From assembly GCA_024734495.1 (NCBI GenBank), contig JALMQS010000089.1:6212420-6276419 (forward strand): a DNA stretch of 64,000 bases. The letters run 5' to 3'. Both the position numbers and the translations under genes were made by a program. This stretch comes from Forficula auricularia. Its lineage: Eukaryota; Arthropoda; Insecta; Dermaptera; Forficulidae. A model generated the notes under the pieces. It saw only the letters and a program-made list of their open reading frames with translations. It did no database searches and had not been told where the DNA came from. The first letter of the stretch is position 1; every line of letters begins with the position of its first letter. Below are positions 1 to 11,773 of this stretch, in pieces.

Positions 1-1460
1 AACCCTTAATATTCGGAAACCGGATTTAGGACATAAAACCGGATATTGTGGTCCCCAGAGGCCAAAAATACATTGGTCAGTGCGTGTGTACCCCCCCCCC
101 TCGCGTTTCACAACCATAAGTCTCAGAGCTACGAAATTCGAAACTTAACCTCGATATAGTCTAGGAGTACACTCACTCACTCTATTATACATTCTATGTG
201 GTAGCTTAAGGAGCCTAAGGTTCATCACTGATTGGGGGTTGGGTTTCTTAAGGCCAATTAACTTTGCAATTAACTGACTAATATCGGAGAACGTGTTTAC
301 ACCTTGAATGGACCTGCTTCCCTTGAAGTCTAGCACTTAAAGCTTTGATAATGCAAACAGATTCTCGGATAACAACTCCCTTTGCTAAGGAGGGTAATAT
401 GCGGGACCAGGAAGCCTTAGTTAAAAACTACCCTCGAAAGCACTTCTCATCCGAAGACTTCAAAATAAATAAAGTTAAATGAATTGATTTGACCGCAGGT
501 TCGAATAATGTACTAGTAATCAAAACTACTTTGAAAAGTTGGAAATGTTCTGCAAAATATTTTTATTTTCAAGATTCAAATTAATTGTAATTTGTTTTTA
601 ATAATAATTAAAAACAGAATTGGCTAAATAACTTTCATTAAACCTTTTTGATAAGAAAATTGTAGTATTAACTTATTAAAAAATAAAATACATATCTCAG
701 AGATGGAAGACTCCTTTTTATTTTATTTTTAAAAATGGCTGAGGAAGCAGTATAAAAACTCAAATTTAATATTTTAACAAAATATAACAGCTTTTTATTT
801 TTATTTTAAAAATCAGCAGTGGAAAAAATATCAAATGAACATGTTAAAATAACATTATGTTTTATAAAATAAATACAATTTCTTATGATCAATATATTAA
901 TTGCAACATAGAAAAATTCAATAGGTTGATTGAAAATTATATCAATTAAGAAATACAATTCTGAATTAAAGAGTGAATCAATTTTAATATAATAGAAAAA
1001 TATTCTAATATTTAAACATTAATATATAAATAGTTTTACAAATAATTATTAAAACTACTTAGCTTGTTTTTCAAAAAGATTGTTCCATGAGTAATTATTT
1101 TTCAACAATAGAACGCCTTTAATGTAGCCGTTTTCTCAAAGAAAATGTGTTCGTCCTCGTTCCAAACTAAAGTCTTGCAATAGTTGGAAGCAGGCTATGT
1201 GAGAAATCCTTTTCTCTGGAGTTCCTTTGAACCCGTCAATTCAGGTTGATAATTACCACGTAATTAATCAAACAAGATATTTAAAGACAATGGTTTAACA
1301 CCACAACGGATGAAAAACGGATAAATGAAAATGAATTAGGGTTCAATATAGACGATTGAAACCCCAAAATCTAATAAGAGTGCGTGCGTCTACGACTTTT
1401 TCAAAAAGTAAGGTCAGACCACGACTTTAACCACCACTGTGGGTATAATTAATTAAACAA
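1..1460. other. AT-rich stretch without recognisable gene
   Basis: Read on both strands. Only short open frames occur (for example minus 145-336), and none resembles a known protein. A moderately less AT-rich part at about 1090-1330 has no coding signature. It may be decayed transposon or regulatory DNA; nothing further can be supported. Confidence 0.5.
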
Positions 1461-1751
1461 TAGCCTCTGTATACGGGCTAGTCAAAATGGCCACGCAGGC
1501 AAGGGGTGTCTGCCCTAAAAGGCATGTATATGGATCTCTCTCGCTAGAGAAGCCGAGAGCAGAATCTTGAGTCCGCTTTAGCTAAAAGGAAAAACGCAAC
1601 TGAACTAGCCACTGTATATGGGCTAGTCAAAATGGCCACGCAGGCAAGGGGTGTCTGCCCTAAAAGGCATGTATATGGAATCTCTCCCGCTTGAAAAGCC
1701 GAGAGCAGAAACCAGAGTCCGCTTTAGCTAAGAGGAAAAACGCAACTGAAC
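1461..1751. repeat. Two-copy tandem repeat, period about 145 bp
   Basis: Copies at 1461-1605 and 1606-1751 are nearly identical. Each contains the segments GGGCTAGTCAAAATGGCC, CAAGGGGTGTCTGCCC and AGAGTCCGCTTTAGCTAA-like sequence, and each ends AACGCAACTGAAC. GC content is higher than in the surroundings. No open frame spans it. The segment just downstream (1760-1910) holds an inverted CCAAT box (ATTGG) and the sequence TCACGTGA, so a promoter or LTR-like origin is possible but unproven. Confidence 0.7.
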
Positions 1752-2960
1752 TCAGCCCGCTTCACTCGAAGTAAAGGGGCCACCGACGGTCACGTGATCA
1801 AAACGAGCATTCTGATTGGTTAACGTCATGTGTTTTTTATGACTGCATTTGCTTTTCTTAGAGAAGCTGGCTTTAAAAGGCGACTAGAATTTGTCTATTT
1901 CTCTAAATAAATTCCTCTGGAACTACAAAGTAATGAATAATAGCGAGTATAATTGATTTTTCGTTTGAAAAGATATCGGTTTTGTTTTGAAATTCAATCT
2001 TTTTCTAGAATATTTTAAATAAGAATTTTAAAATATCCTTTACAAAAGGGGAATGAAATAAAATTTCTATAATATTTTTAATAAAGTGAAAACTTAAAAC
2101 TAATGAATTAATCTTAATTAGATTAATTAACATAAAAAAAAGGCTGAAAACTCTCAAGTTTGAACAATCACTACCCCCCAGTCCCTATTGAATTTAACTA
2201 ACATTGGAAGGTTAATATGAATCACTTAGCCGCATTTGAGTGATTTAACTCCTAGGCGTTGCTCGTGTACACCGCGTGGAGGTAGATCCATTCAGCCTTA
2301 TTTATTTATTTATTTGAGAAAAAGTTTACAGTTTGCTTTGTGAGTGGTCTAACTCTACTAGAAGGAGTACAACAAGCTTTTGATTGAAATCGGAACACCG
2401 GAAGTGACATGAAAGATTTTTCGTTTTTTTTTTTGTTTTTTTTTTACTTATCAACTCTCATGAGTTATTAGTTGTGTATCATCGTCGTGTAAATGAGGAA
2501 TGTCGCGATAATTTCAAATAAATAAGAATGTGAAAGTCGTATGGTGACCACACCAAGTGATTCTTTTTTAAAAGATACTACTATCATGGCTTGTGATCCG
2601 ATTAAATAAACTCAATGAGTTCCACAAAATCCTACTTGTTTCAAAATTTTCTTGTCAAATTCAAATTAATTAGAATTTGGAGGCTTTTTCTTTATGTCAT
2701 ACTAATGTTGGCTGGCGTAAAGCAATTAACTACTTGGCTTCCGGTGCTGTCTCACAAAGTGCTTGAAACAAGCGATATTACCTAATTGATTATTGGAGCT
2801 GGCTGGACTTTAGGGGGAGGGTATATAAAAGCACGAACATAAATTTAATAATAAAATCGGTTATTAAAATAGAATTTGATAGCGAATTCCTATAAAATAT
2901 CATATACATCTCTGAATATTAATCTAATTTCAAAACTACATAATTATATTATTTTATTAA
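1752..2960. other. No gene seen
   Basis: AT-rich non-coding DNA with low-complexity runs (T-runs near 2420-2450, TTTA repeats near 2300). No protein-like frame and no clear terminal repeats were recognised. Confidence 0.5.
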
Positions 2961-2967
2961 TCTAGTT

Positions 2968-3522
2968 GATGCTCTTTTACTCGGTTAAAACTTAGGATGG
3001 ACGGTGAGTATATAAAAATAAAAATGGTTGCCAATTTTTACAACTTTTCGGCTTACTATGCCTTCATCAGAACCTTGAATTTTTTTTTACAAATATGTCT
3101 TATTTGTTGTTACAATACAATATGTACATAATCAATCTAATATAGTGAAGTGACACATTGTTCATTCCATTATCATTTTGAAAATACAATTTAATATATG
3201 TAAAGAATATTATTGAAAGGAGGAAAAACTTTTGTATTTCATGATCTGTAGTCTGATAAGAAGAAAGGCCAAAAAATATAGAAAAAAATGCGTGAGATGA
3301 TTGTACATATTGTATTGTAACAACAAATAGGACATTTTTGTAAAAAAAAAAAAAAAAAACATTAAGGTTCTGATGAAGGGAGAGTACATAAGCCGAAACG
3401 ATGTAAAAATTGGCCACCATTGTTAACCTGAAAATAAAAAAACCTCTTATAATAAATAATCTAATTATTTATTTTTATCCTCAGCGTCCATCCTGAGTTT
3501 TGATCGAGTAAGAGAGCACCAA
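2968..3522. mobile_element. Fold-back element with inverted hammerhead-like cores
   Basis: The left end (GATGCTCTTTTACTCGGTTA) is matched in inverse by the right end (CGAGTAAGAGAGCACC). The arms continue inward through GGATGGACG, TTGCCAATTTTTACA and TAAGACATATTTGT-like sequence. The left arm on the minus strand (core 3064-3070) reads CTGATGA, then AGGC...GCC, then GAAAA. The right arm on the plus strand (core 3370-3376) reads CTGATGA, then a degraded stem, then GAAAC. Stem I cannot be formed convincingly here, so these cores look decayed. Confidence 0.7.
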
Positions 3523-3579
3523 GAAGATTAATCAAATAAACTCACCGGTCCAGCATCATCACAATTAAAACATAATTAT

Positions 3580-4242
3580 TAGGGCTCGGATTTATAGGCA
3601 CCAAAAATCTTTAAAATAGGCAGGCAACTAAGCACTAAAAATAACTAAAATAGGCACTTATAAAGGCATTTTAAGTAAAAATAGGCCCTTAAAAAGCCAT
3701 TTTAAGAATAAAAAGGCACTTGAAAGTAAAATATTGACTGAGCGGTCTGTCGTAATACCAAAAAATTTTCATCATTATTTTCTGCAGGCCACAGGTACCT
3801 ATAGAAGTATAATGTAAAATTTCCATTAAGAAAAGGACAATATATAATATTTTTAGGAGACAAAGAAATTGAAACTTAATTTGCGAATTACTACTGTTGC
3901 TTCCAGCTCGGAACAAGCTATTAAATATGGTCCACTTTTCGATTTGGCCGCCCTTAGTCGACCCTGCCGTCGCCTAGCGGCTCGATAAATAATTTTTTCG
4001 GAATATTTTTTTAATAATTCAAAAAACTTTTAAATTTAGAAAATCGTAAAAAATGGAAATTGCCAATTTTAGTTAAAATAGGCACTAAAAAGACCATTTA
4101 TAGATGAAGTAGGCACTGACACACAGAATAGGGCAAAATAGGCACTAACAAATGACTCTTATTTTTTCAGAATTTCATGAAACCCATAGATATCATATTG
4201 GCCTAAATTTTAAGGCATAAATAAAAAAAGGCCCGAGCCCTA
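3580..4242. mobile_element. Non-autonomous hAT element (663 bp)
   Basis: Terminal inverted repeats TAGGGCTCGG and CCGAGCCCTA are flanked by perfect 8-bp target duplications ATAATTAT at 3572-3579 and 4243-4250. Subterminal AT-rich motifs of the type TAGGCACTNAAAA recur throughout. No transposase is encoded. The 8-bp duplication and TIR form are diagnostic of hAT. Confidence 0.92.
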
Positions 4243-4272
4243 ATAATTATAATTGGAATAATTTAGTATTTT

Positions 4273-4823
4273 TTACTTTACCATACAGGGTATGGTCAAG
4301 TATTGTAATCGTGCATGAAAAAAATTGTTTTTCTTCCTTCTTTTTTTCGAAATATCTAAAAAACGGCTGAAACTATTTTGATTAAAAAAATTGAGCGAAA
4401 CCATGGCATGTCGCTCTACAAAAAAGCTCTAATAAGTGAACATCGAAAAAATTATATTTTTCGAGATAATAATTGTTTTGTCAAAATGTCTGTTAGTCTG
4501 TGCGTTACCAAATTTTTGTGGACGAGCTAGCTCAAAAACTAGTGTGAATATCGAAACCAAATTTCACATGTAGTTTTGGTCCATTGAGATTAAGAGCTGA
4601 TTAGATTTTGGTGCATATCGACCCAAAATTAAGGGGGGTGGCGGGGGGTTAAAAATTAAAAATCTAGGCTGTTTGATCAAACTCAACCAAATTTTGTATA
4701 CATAATCAGTGGACCCCCAGAAGTGTAAAAATGCAAAACTAACCCCCCTACATGATTATAAATATTTTTAGGGGTTAGGTTGTATGGTAAAGTCAAGTGG
4801 ATGGCCACATCAGAACACGTCAG
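4273..4823 (+). mobile_element. TACTTTACCATACA-family interspersed element, copy A
   Basis: One end reads TTACTTTACCATACAGGG and the other ends TGGTAAAGTCAAGTGGATGG followed by CCACATCAGAACACGTCAG. The ends share the inverted motif ACTTTACCATACA. This copy has one internal unit of the G/C-run repeat that is multiplied in copies B, D and E. It is non-coding; the superfamily is not identified. Confidence 0.75.
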
Positions 4824-5392
4824 ATTATTTCTTAAAAAATTCTCTATATTAACGAGTAATTATATATCTGTTTTTGCTTTTATGATTCGTGACAAAATGT
4901 AATCGTCTTGGAAATAAATGGCAGCTTGAAAATTAACTAGTAATTATAAATATCCCAGGGAAAATGTTTTTAATTACTTTAGCAGTATTGTAGCTAAATT
5001 AAATAAAAGTCACCAACTTCCTTAACAAACAAATTTAAATTAACGAGCTTTTCGTTGTAAACGTCATTTCAACTCTTTAGGAAAGAAAATCTTCTGTTTT
5101 GCTCTTTCAAGTTAGGTTAGTTAAATCAAGTCGAAACCATTTCGGTGGTTAAGCGAATTGCTTTTCTTCCTTTCTCTCGGAATCTACGTAGGTATCTTAG
5201 AAAGGATGTTTCTGTTTAAGTTCTGTTACCTGTTAGTTAAGATATTAAAAACAGTCACGTTTAGAGTTAAAATGAAGTTTGAACAACCCTTTAATTTGTT
5301 AAAAAATTGAATAAATCTTTTATTCAAAGTGTTGATATATCCCTATTATATTATAAAAAATGAATAGTTGTCGCTTTTTTTGTTTGAACAGG

Positions 5393-5705
5393 CACACATT
5401 TTGCACAGTTTAATCTTTAGAATCATATAAATTAAGTGTGAATTTGATTTGACCCCTAACTACTTAAAAACTACTCGTTTACTGTAAAATTTCGAATTTT
5501 TGAAAACCTGCTCAGTTCTTTCAATGAAATTTAGTGATGAAAACCCCCCACCTACAGGCCTTTCTTTTATCTGACCCAAATTTTGCAAAGTTAATCTTTG
5601 GAATCAGATAAATTAAGTGTTGAAAGGATTTTTCAAAATTTTTAAAAACTATTCATTTATTAGCAAAATTTTGAATTTTTGAAAACCTGTACAGTTCAAA
5701 TGGCT
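5393..5705. repeat. Diverged tandem duplication (about 185 bp period)
   Basis: Two related blocks begin near 5393 and 5575. Each carries TTTTGCA(C/A)AGTTTAATCTTT-like sequence, GAATCA(T/G)ATAAATTAAGTG, and TTTTTGAAAACCTG. Non-coding. The rest of 4824-6010 shows no gene. Confidence 0.65.
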
Positions 5706-6010
5706 TATCGAATTTCGATTAATAATAATATAATTTCTTTTTAAACTTTAAATTAGATACATATGTGGGAGTCTGGAATAGAGCTATAGTACTTGGTTTC
5801 CATCCATGAAAGCTCGCTACCCAGGAGCGTCCACAGAAAAATTTTCGGGGGGCTGCTAAGCTTGAATATAAATAATTACATTATTAATTTTTTGAGTGTT
5901 TGTTCACAAATAGAATACGCTAATACAGTAGTGTTTAAATACAAAAACAATCGATACATTATACATAGTTCCATGTCTCTAACGAATTAAAATATTTTCA
6001 CTTGATAATA

Positions 6011-6717
6011 GTCCAGGCAAATTACGATTTCAACAGGAAATAATTCACGGTAAAGATTTTATTGCTGGAATACCTTGATTGGTACTCCAATATTACTACA
6101 TTAGGTTTTCCCCCAAATCTGCTTTGTGGAAATTTTTCTACGCGCCTCAAAATGAGAAAATTTAAGAGTTTTTTCAGTTTTTCTTGCAAAAAACTGCAAA
6201 CTTCAAACTCATTGCGGCACGGGTTACCATTATTCAATTAATATGAAACTTTGTTTAAATTGTAGCAAATTTAATCTAGTTTAAAAATGTATAGAGTGGT
6301 CTTTGTCGAAAACGTGCTACTTCATGTTCAAAATGGGTAAACATCGAAAAAAGTACCAGTTTTAGGGATATTCAAAAGTGATCCCGGGGGCTGTTTTGTG
6401 ACAGGCGATAGTACTGGTTTTACTTAACGTAAATAGATGAAATTGTTATCATTTTACGCATAATTTAAAGGGCTTTAATTTATCTAATAGATATCTTTTT
6501 GGTTTGATAAGCCGTTTTAGAGTTATTCAAGAAAAACTAAAAAAACTGAAATTTTTTTCATTTTGAGGCACTTAGAAAAATTTCCACAACACAGATTTGG
6601 GGGAAAACTTATTGTAGTAATATTGGAGTACCAATAAAGGTATTCCAGCAACAAAGTCTTTACTGGGAATTATTTCCTGTGTATGCCATTTTTTTCACCT
6701 AATTTGCATGGACTTGA
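6011..6717. mobile_element. Fold-back element with about 185-bp inverted arms
   Basis: The left arm 6011-6195 (TAGTCCAGGCAAATTACG onward) is inverted in 6530-6717 (ending CTAATTTGCATGGACTT). Shared inner blocks include ATTGGTACTCCAATATTACT and GGTTTTCCCCCAAATCTG with substitutions. The centre 6240-6530 is unique. No transposase and no clear target duplication. Confidence 0.75.
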
Positions 6718-7156
6718 ATGATGAGATTTTAGAGAACTGGATAGAAACAAGACTGACTAAGTAGTTGCTCAAAACTAGCCTTAGAACACTTCATATTACG
6801 TAAGGATGATGATATTTAATTTTAATTCAAATCCATCAATGTGAACTATTAATCCAGCACTATAAATCTCTAATGTGTTTTAAAGCAACTTGTTCACGCC
6901 TTAATCCTTAATCCCCGAATTACCATAAGTCCAATCAAATATTAGAAATTAAATTTAAAACAATTAATATAAAATGCAAACACTTCTAAAAGGGTCAACT
7001 TAATAATTGTTTTAAAGCTTAGACAGCTTTATGCACACAAAATAGGGATTCGCAAACATTCCAACAATCTACTAAATCGGAGAATATTATTTCTTAGTAT
7101 ACTCAAATAAGTTGGTAGCGCGACTTTCATTCACTTAAAACCTTCTTTAAAATCAT
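6718..7156. other. No gene seen
   Basis: AT-rich sequence without a recognisable coding frame or repeat boundary. Confidence 0.5.
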
Positions 7157-7965
7157 CTAATCACCGAAGGGATCTGCACATTGCTTACCAAACCAGGCCT
7201 TAGAATCCTTGTTTCCCTTAATTGATTTTAAAGGAACATGGTTTTTTAGACCCTTCTGTATTGCCTCGTTAAAGGCGTCGGCAAATTTATATTCGTTTTT
7301 ACCTCTGATGCATAGTTCATTCCACTGGCAACCGGCAAAAAAGTCACGCATGTCATACCAATCAGTATTTTGGAATTTAGCCAGATTTTCCTGGGGGTTG
7401 GTGCGGGCAGGTGGGAATTTTGGTAAATCGGCAGAGGTTTTAATTTTTATCAATTTCTGGTCAGAATTATCTAAGGGGGCCGAAATTTTAACCTCGTATG
7501 ATAAAGGGTGGGAAGTAATGAAAAGATCGAGAAGATTCTTTAGGGGCCGTCTATAAATTTCGTCACACAGTAAGGGGTGAGGGGGCATCTCAGGTTTGTG
7601 GCAAAATGTGACACGGGGGCCCGGAGATCTTAAAAATTAACCCCAAGCCGGTGAATGAGAGTTAAAATCACCATAAATAATACAATCTCCAGTTAATTGA
7701 TTAATTATGTAGCTTAATTATATTCTGTGGTGGTGAATAAATGGAAATTATGTTAATATTTTTTGTATCTGGTAATAAAATTTCAATTGCTACAACTTCA
7801 AAATTAATATTATTCATGTTGATATTTGTTTTTTTATGCGGTATATAGTTTTTTACTAGAATGGCGACTCCGCCATAACCATCGGGTCTGTCCTCTCTAT
7901 ATATTGAGAATCCAGCTCTTGTAAATATTTGTGTTGGTTAAGCCAAGTTTCAGAAAGAATTAGGG
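7157..7965 (-). pseudogene. Non-LTR retrotransposon fragment: endonuclease plus linker
   Basis: Reading the minus strand with frame changes, 7965-7600 gives an apurinic-type endonuclease domain. Visible motifs are TWLNQHKYLQ, an NYIPHKKTNINMNNINFE-like stretch, VVAIEILLPDTKN, IISIYSPP and finally IIYGDFNSHSPAWG, the conserved GDFN(S/A)H box. The open frame 7588-7157 continues with LDNSDQKLIKI and FQNTDWYDMRDFFAGCQWN, the usual linker to the reverse transcriptase, and ends near KAWFGKQC. The RT itself is missing. A short GC-rich segment at 7560-7625 interrupts the two parts. It is the broken front half of a Jockey/CR1-type LINE; the clade is not certain. Confidence 0.8.
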
Positions 7966-8039
7966 CTTAGTTAAATTAGTATAAAACAATATGAAACTCA
8001 AATTCACCAAAATGTGACTTAGGCCCTTATAGTAATAAG

Positions 8040-10833
8040 TAGAGACCGGATTCCTATGTAATTGCATATTTTGTTTGACGTCACATACGACCCAGTCGAT
8101 CAATTTATCTATCCGAATCATTCATCTAGGATACTGTAGGTTAAATTTTATACTGCATATTTTTGCATATTTGAGTAAGATTGCATAAAATTGCACATTT
8201 GAAGGATATTGCATAAATTTGCATATTTGAAGGATTTTTCGTCAAATATTCCACATTTTGTGCCAAAAATATGTTGTATATTTTAGGTTAAAAATAAAAT
8301 AAAATGAGAGTCTTCTGTTTTTTAAATAAAATAATTTTTAATTATTTCTAGAGATCAGTCTATCACAAATATTTCAAATTAGTTACAAATTAAGATTTAT
8401 ACATAGAAAATTTTGAAAATATAATGTCTTTTTCTTCATATTTCCTCTTGGGAGATTAGAATATAACTGGCGCAATATCTGGGTTACTCTTTTGTTTAGG
8501 CATTTTCTAAAGAGTTTTACCTGAATGAATGGAATGTTTTTAAAAAAGGGTCATTGATAATTTCTAGTTTTTCATTTAAAGATTCAATTGGGCTTTTTTC
8601 CAAGGATTTTAAAATTTCAATGGATTCTTTTAAAGAAAGAATTAAGGGGTCATTGACTTCTTTGATCAATTTAATTTTGGATTGATCTGGAAAACTATGA
8701 TTGTTAGCATTTAAATGCTCTGCAAATGCATAATTTTCATATTTTAATTTGTAGGCTCTCTTGTGTTCATTGATCCTAATGGATAAATTTCTTTCCGTTT
8801 TTCCTATATAAGTTGCATTGCAATCTTGGCATGTCAATTTATATACACCGGATTTTTCATTTTCCGGAATTTTATCTTTAATTTGACTTAATTCACTTCC
8901 TAATGTATATGGTGATCTAAAGATTGTCGCGTACCCTAAAGATTTTAATTTATGCTTTATTTTTTCGGACATCTTACCATAATATGGTAATATTAGTTTT
9001 GGCAGATCTTTAATTTGGGAATTTTGTGAATAGATTAAATTTAAATTTGATTTTTGAATTTTACCTTTTAATATTTGATCTATTAAATTGCTTTCATAAC
9101 CATTATTTATAGCTATTTCTTTGATTATCTCTAGTTCTGTTAAAAAATGCTCTTTCTTTAATGGGATACTATTTAAACGGTGGATCATTGAATGGAATGC
9201 TGCTAATTTATGTGACATTGGTCGACAAGCCATGTTGTGAATTACGCTATCTGTAGATGTATCTTTCCTATAAATTTCGAATGTGTGTTTATTTTCTTCA
9301 ATTTTAATTTTAAGGTCTAAATAATTTAATGTTTTTTCTTTTTCTTTTTCTACGGTAAATTTGATTTTTTCATGTAATGAATTTATGTTTTATGAATTTA
9401 TTGAGAATTCTTTCAGTCCCTGTCCATAAAACAATCACATCGTCAACATATCTATAATAATATTTGATATATTGAGAGAATTCGCACTTTATATTTAAAA
9501 ATTGTTTTTCGAAATGTTTTAGAAAAATTTCGGCAAATAATGGTGACAGAGGGTTTCCGATTGCTAAGCCATTTTTTTGTTCATAAAATTTATCGTTGTA
9601 TTGGAAAAATTGTGATTTAGACATAACTCCATCAAATCACTTAGGTCTGTTTTTTCTTTTATGTTCAAATTTGGACATGTATAAATTATCTGGTCCACTA
9701 GGTCTTTTGTTTCTGAAGGGGGGACGTTTGTAAATAAACTTATGATATCTAAAGAGATTAATTTTGCGTTATTGGGGATATCTATGTTTTTAATTTTATT
9801 TATTAAGTCGAATGAATTTAAAATTGAGTGATCTGGTTGAAAATTAGTTTTTTCTTTGAAGATTTTATTTAGACTTTTGGCTAATTTTGTTACACACGCT
9901 CCTGAGTAGCTTACTACAGGTCTAATTGGTATTTCGTCTAGTTTTTCCGATTTATGAATTTTCGGAAGGGAATACAATCTAGGACACTTTGGGTTCTTTT
10001 CTATTAACGACATTTTGGTTTTTTCGTTTAAAATTTTGGAATTTTTAATTTTGTCCCTAACTAATTTGTTATATATGTTGTATATGTTAAAAAATAGATG
10101 TTGTAACTTTTCGGAAAAAGAATGAAAAAAAAAAGAAATAAAACAGGAGGACACTTGTAAACATAAATTATTTACAATTACAATCCAATTTTAATTATTC
10201 TTGAGATCATTTGTTAATTATTTATTTATTTTAATGGTCTTTGGTAACTATAGGCTATTTTGGACATTGAGTGTTCGTGTGTGTGTGTTGAAGTGTGTAA
10301 ATTAGTGTAGGGATCAGATTATTATAGCCGGTCAAATATTTGCATTATTTTATTATTTGTACTTCAATAAGAAAAGCTATTTAATATATGGTAAAAAAAA
10401 TAAAAGCAATACAATACAATCGTGTCTTTTAAATAAAACTACCCCCCCCCCCCCATATTTTTTCGTTCACATTTTTGAAACATAATTATATTTACTATAT
10501 TTATTATATTCAAGTGTACCTATTATTTCTTTGAGTTTAAAGATTTTTTAATAATATTATATTAAATGTAACGAAAATTTTGTGCAATATTTTACGCAAT
10601 AAAAGTACATATTTGACACTTGGTGTGTATAGCTTATTTTATCATTTTATTCCTCTCATAACACTCCTTCAAATAGTCATTTTGTCTTAAATTTTAATTT
10701 TTTAGTGCATAAAATTTTTTTATTTTGCCATAATTTACTGCATATTTCAACGTATTCTGCATATTACTTGCATATTTCAGCATTTTAAACTGCATATTTT
10801 GGCACTTTTTACTGCATAAAAATCCGGTCTTTA
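8040..10833. mobile_element. hAT element (2794 bp) split by a Penelope-like insertion
   Basis: The ends TAGAGACCGGATT and AATCCGGTCTTTA form terminal inverted repeats. Perfect 8-bp target duplications GTAATAAG lie at 8032-8039 and 10834-10841. Both subterminal regions (8060-8230 and 10730-10815) are arrays of GCATATTT-type motifs, as expected for transposase-binding repeats. No hAT transposase remains; the middle is occupied by the Penelope-like element on the minus strand. Confidence 0.9.
8517..10154 (-). pseudogene. Penelope-like retroelement: RT plus GIY-YIG endonuclease, frameshifted
   Basis: Three overlapping minus-strand frames make one protein. 10154-9564 carries the RT fingers and palm (YSLPKIHKSEK, IRPVVSYSGACVTKLAK, KLISLDIISLFTNVP). 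9624-9370 carries QKNGLAIGNPLSPLFAEIFL and the catalytic YYRYVDDVIVLW box. 9233-8517 carries the RT thumb and a C-terminal GIY-YIG nuclease (GVYKLTCQDC, ATYIGKTERNLSIRINEHK). This domain order is specific to Penelope-like elements with the endonuclease. The N terminus is missing and at least two frameshifts break it, so it is not autonomous. The elements are known carriers of hammerhead ribozymes, which matters for the fold-back families in this window. Confidence 0.93.
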
Positions 10834-11469
10834 GTAATAAGCAATTCAAATATGGATACGATTAACGAAACATTAATTTTTTCTTTTGTTTTTTGTGAAA
10901 ATAATGAGTTCAGGATTGAATTTTTAATGTTTTTTTATTTAATAGTTTGTTAATGAGCTTTAAAAAAAAATCGCGTTTAAAAATGCAGTGAGGAAAAGAA
11001 ATTCTGCCTTTTGTACCGAGCATAAATCTCGGCTCCACTTTATGGAATAACGTTAGTGATATAAACGGAAGGAAGCACAGGGTCGCTATAAATTAAGAAC
11101 ATAAAAAAACTTCCCTGGTATCTGTCATTCGTGTCAACCTAAATAGGTTTATTTCATTATTTTATATCATATACGAGATGTCTTTTTAAATTATTTTTAA
11201 TGTTTTTTCTCTGCGATATTTAAAGAAAATAAATTTTAACAAGTTGTTTGCTGTTGATATTTTTCTAAATCTCAACTCCTTTTACATTAAAAAAAATGTT
11301 ATTTTTCACTCTAAAGATGTGAGAGATAAAAAGTTTGCGAATGTATTTTTCTCTTCGTTATTCATTGAAAGCTTAGAGTCAGGTGGAGCAATTTCCCTTA
11401 TTTTTCAAGAAAGAAAATCCCCAATGGAGGATCTTATTTTTTTTTCTTATTTAATGCTTTTATTCTCAG
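10834..11469 (+). other. Upstream flank or intron of the TMEM151 gene
   Basis: Non-coding AT-rich sequence between the hAT element and the first visible TMEM151 exon. It ends in a pyrimidine-rich tract and TATTCTCAG at 11461-11469, a good splice acceptor. No additional exon is recognised here. Confidence 0.6.
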
Positions 11470-11747
11470 GTTTCGCGTTCGTGAACGTCGAAGCGGCCGA
11501 TGAATTTGAAGAGCAGCGATCTCGGTTTTTTTCCGAACATGAAAGTCAAGATGATTACATGGAGATGCGTGAGGGCTTGGCTCTCACAGGGGTGTCAAAC
11601 TTCCGGGAGCGGCTCGTGGCCTTTACCGACCCCGACCGGCCTCCCTGGTTTGCCAGGCCTTTGGTTTTCTGGCTGGCAAGCTGTCTTCTGCTGTCCTGGC
11701 CCTTAAGACTCATCCAAGAAGCCAACACTGCGCATCTCCATTACAAG
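11470..11747 (+). CDS. TMEM151-family protein, internal exon (first visible)
   Basis: Translation reads FAFVNVEAADEFEEQRSRFF, then SEHESQDDYMEMREGLAL, then LVAFTDPDRPPWFARPLVFW and LASCLLLSWPLRLI, ending AHLHYK. This follows the middle of the TMEM151 (PF14857) family, including the block (S/A)FxNVEAxxxxxxQRxRFF, the DDYMExREG box and the last membrane helix ending LSWPLR. The acceptor is TTCTCAG before 11470 and the donor AAG|GTGAAC after 11747. The exon starts with the last two bases of a split codon and ends in phase 0, joining in frame to 22925. It is an integral membrane protein of unknown molecular function. The N-terminal exons with the first membrane segments were not found in the window. 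GC content is far above the flanking DNA. Confidence 0.92.
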
Positions 11748-11773
11748 GTGAACCTCAGATTTTAACTACTCAA

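Noticed and set aside
3100..3420. 106-codon minus-strand frame, Phe-rich
   Set aside because: Low-complexity translation of a T-run and fold-back arm; no protein character.
7209..7556. 115-codon plus-strand frame
   Set aside because: Antisense to the non-LTR endonuclease/linker frame, whose motifs are clear on the minus strand.
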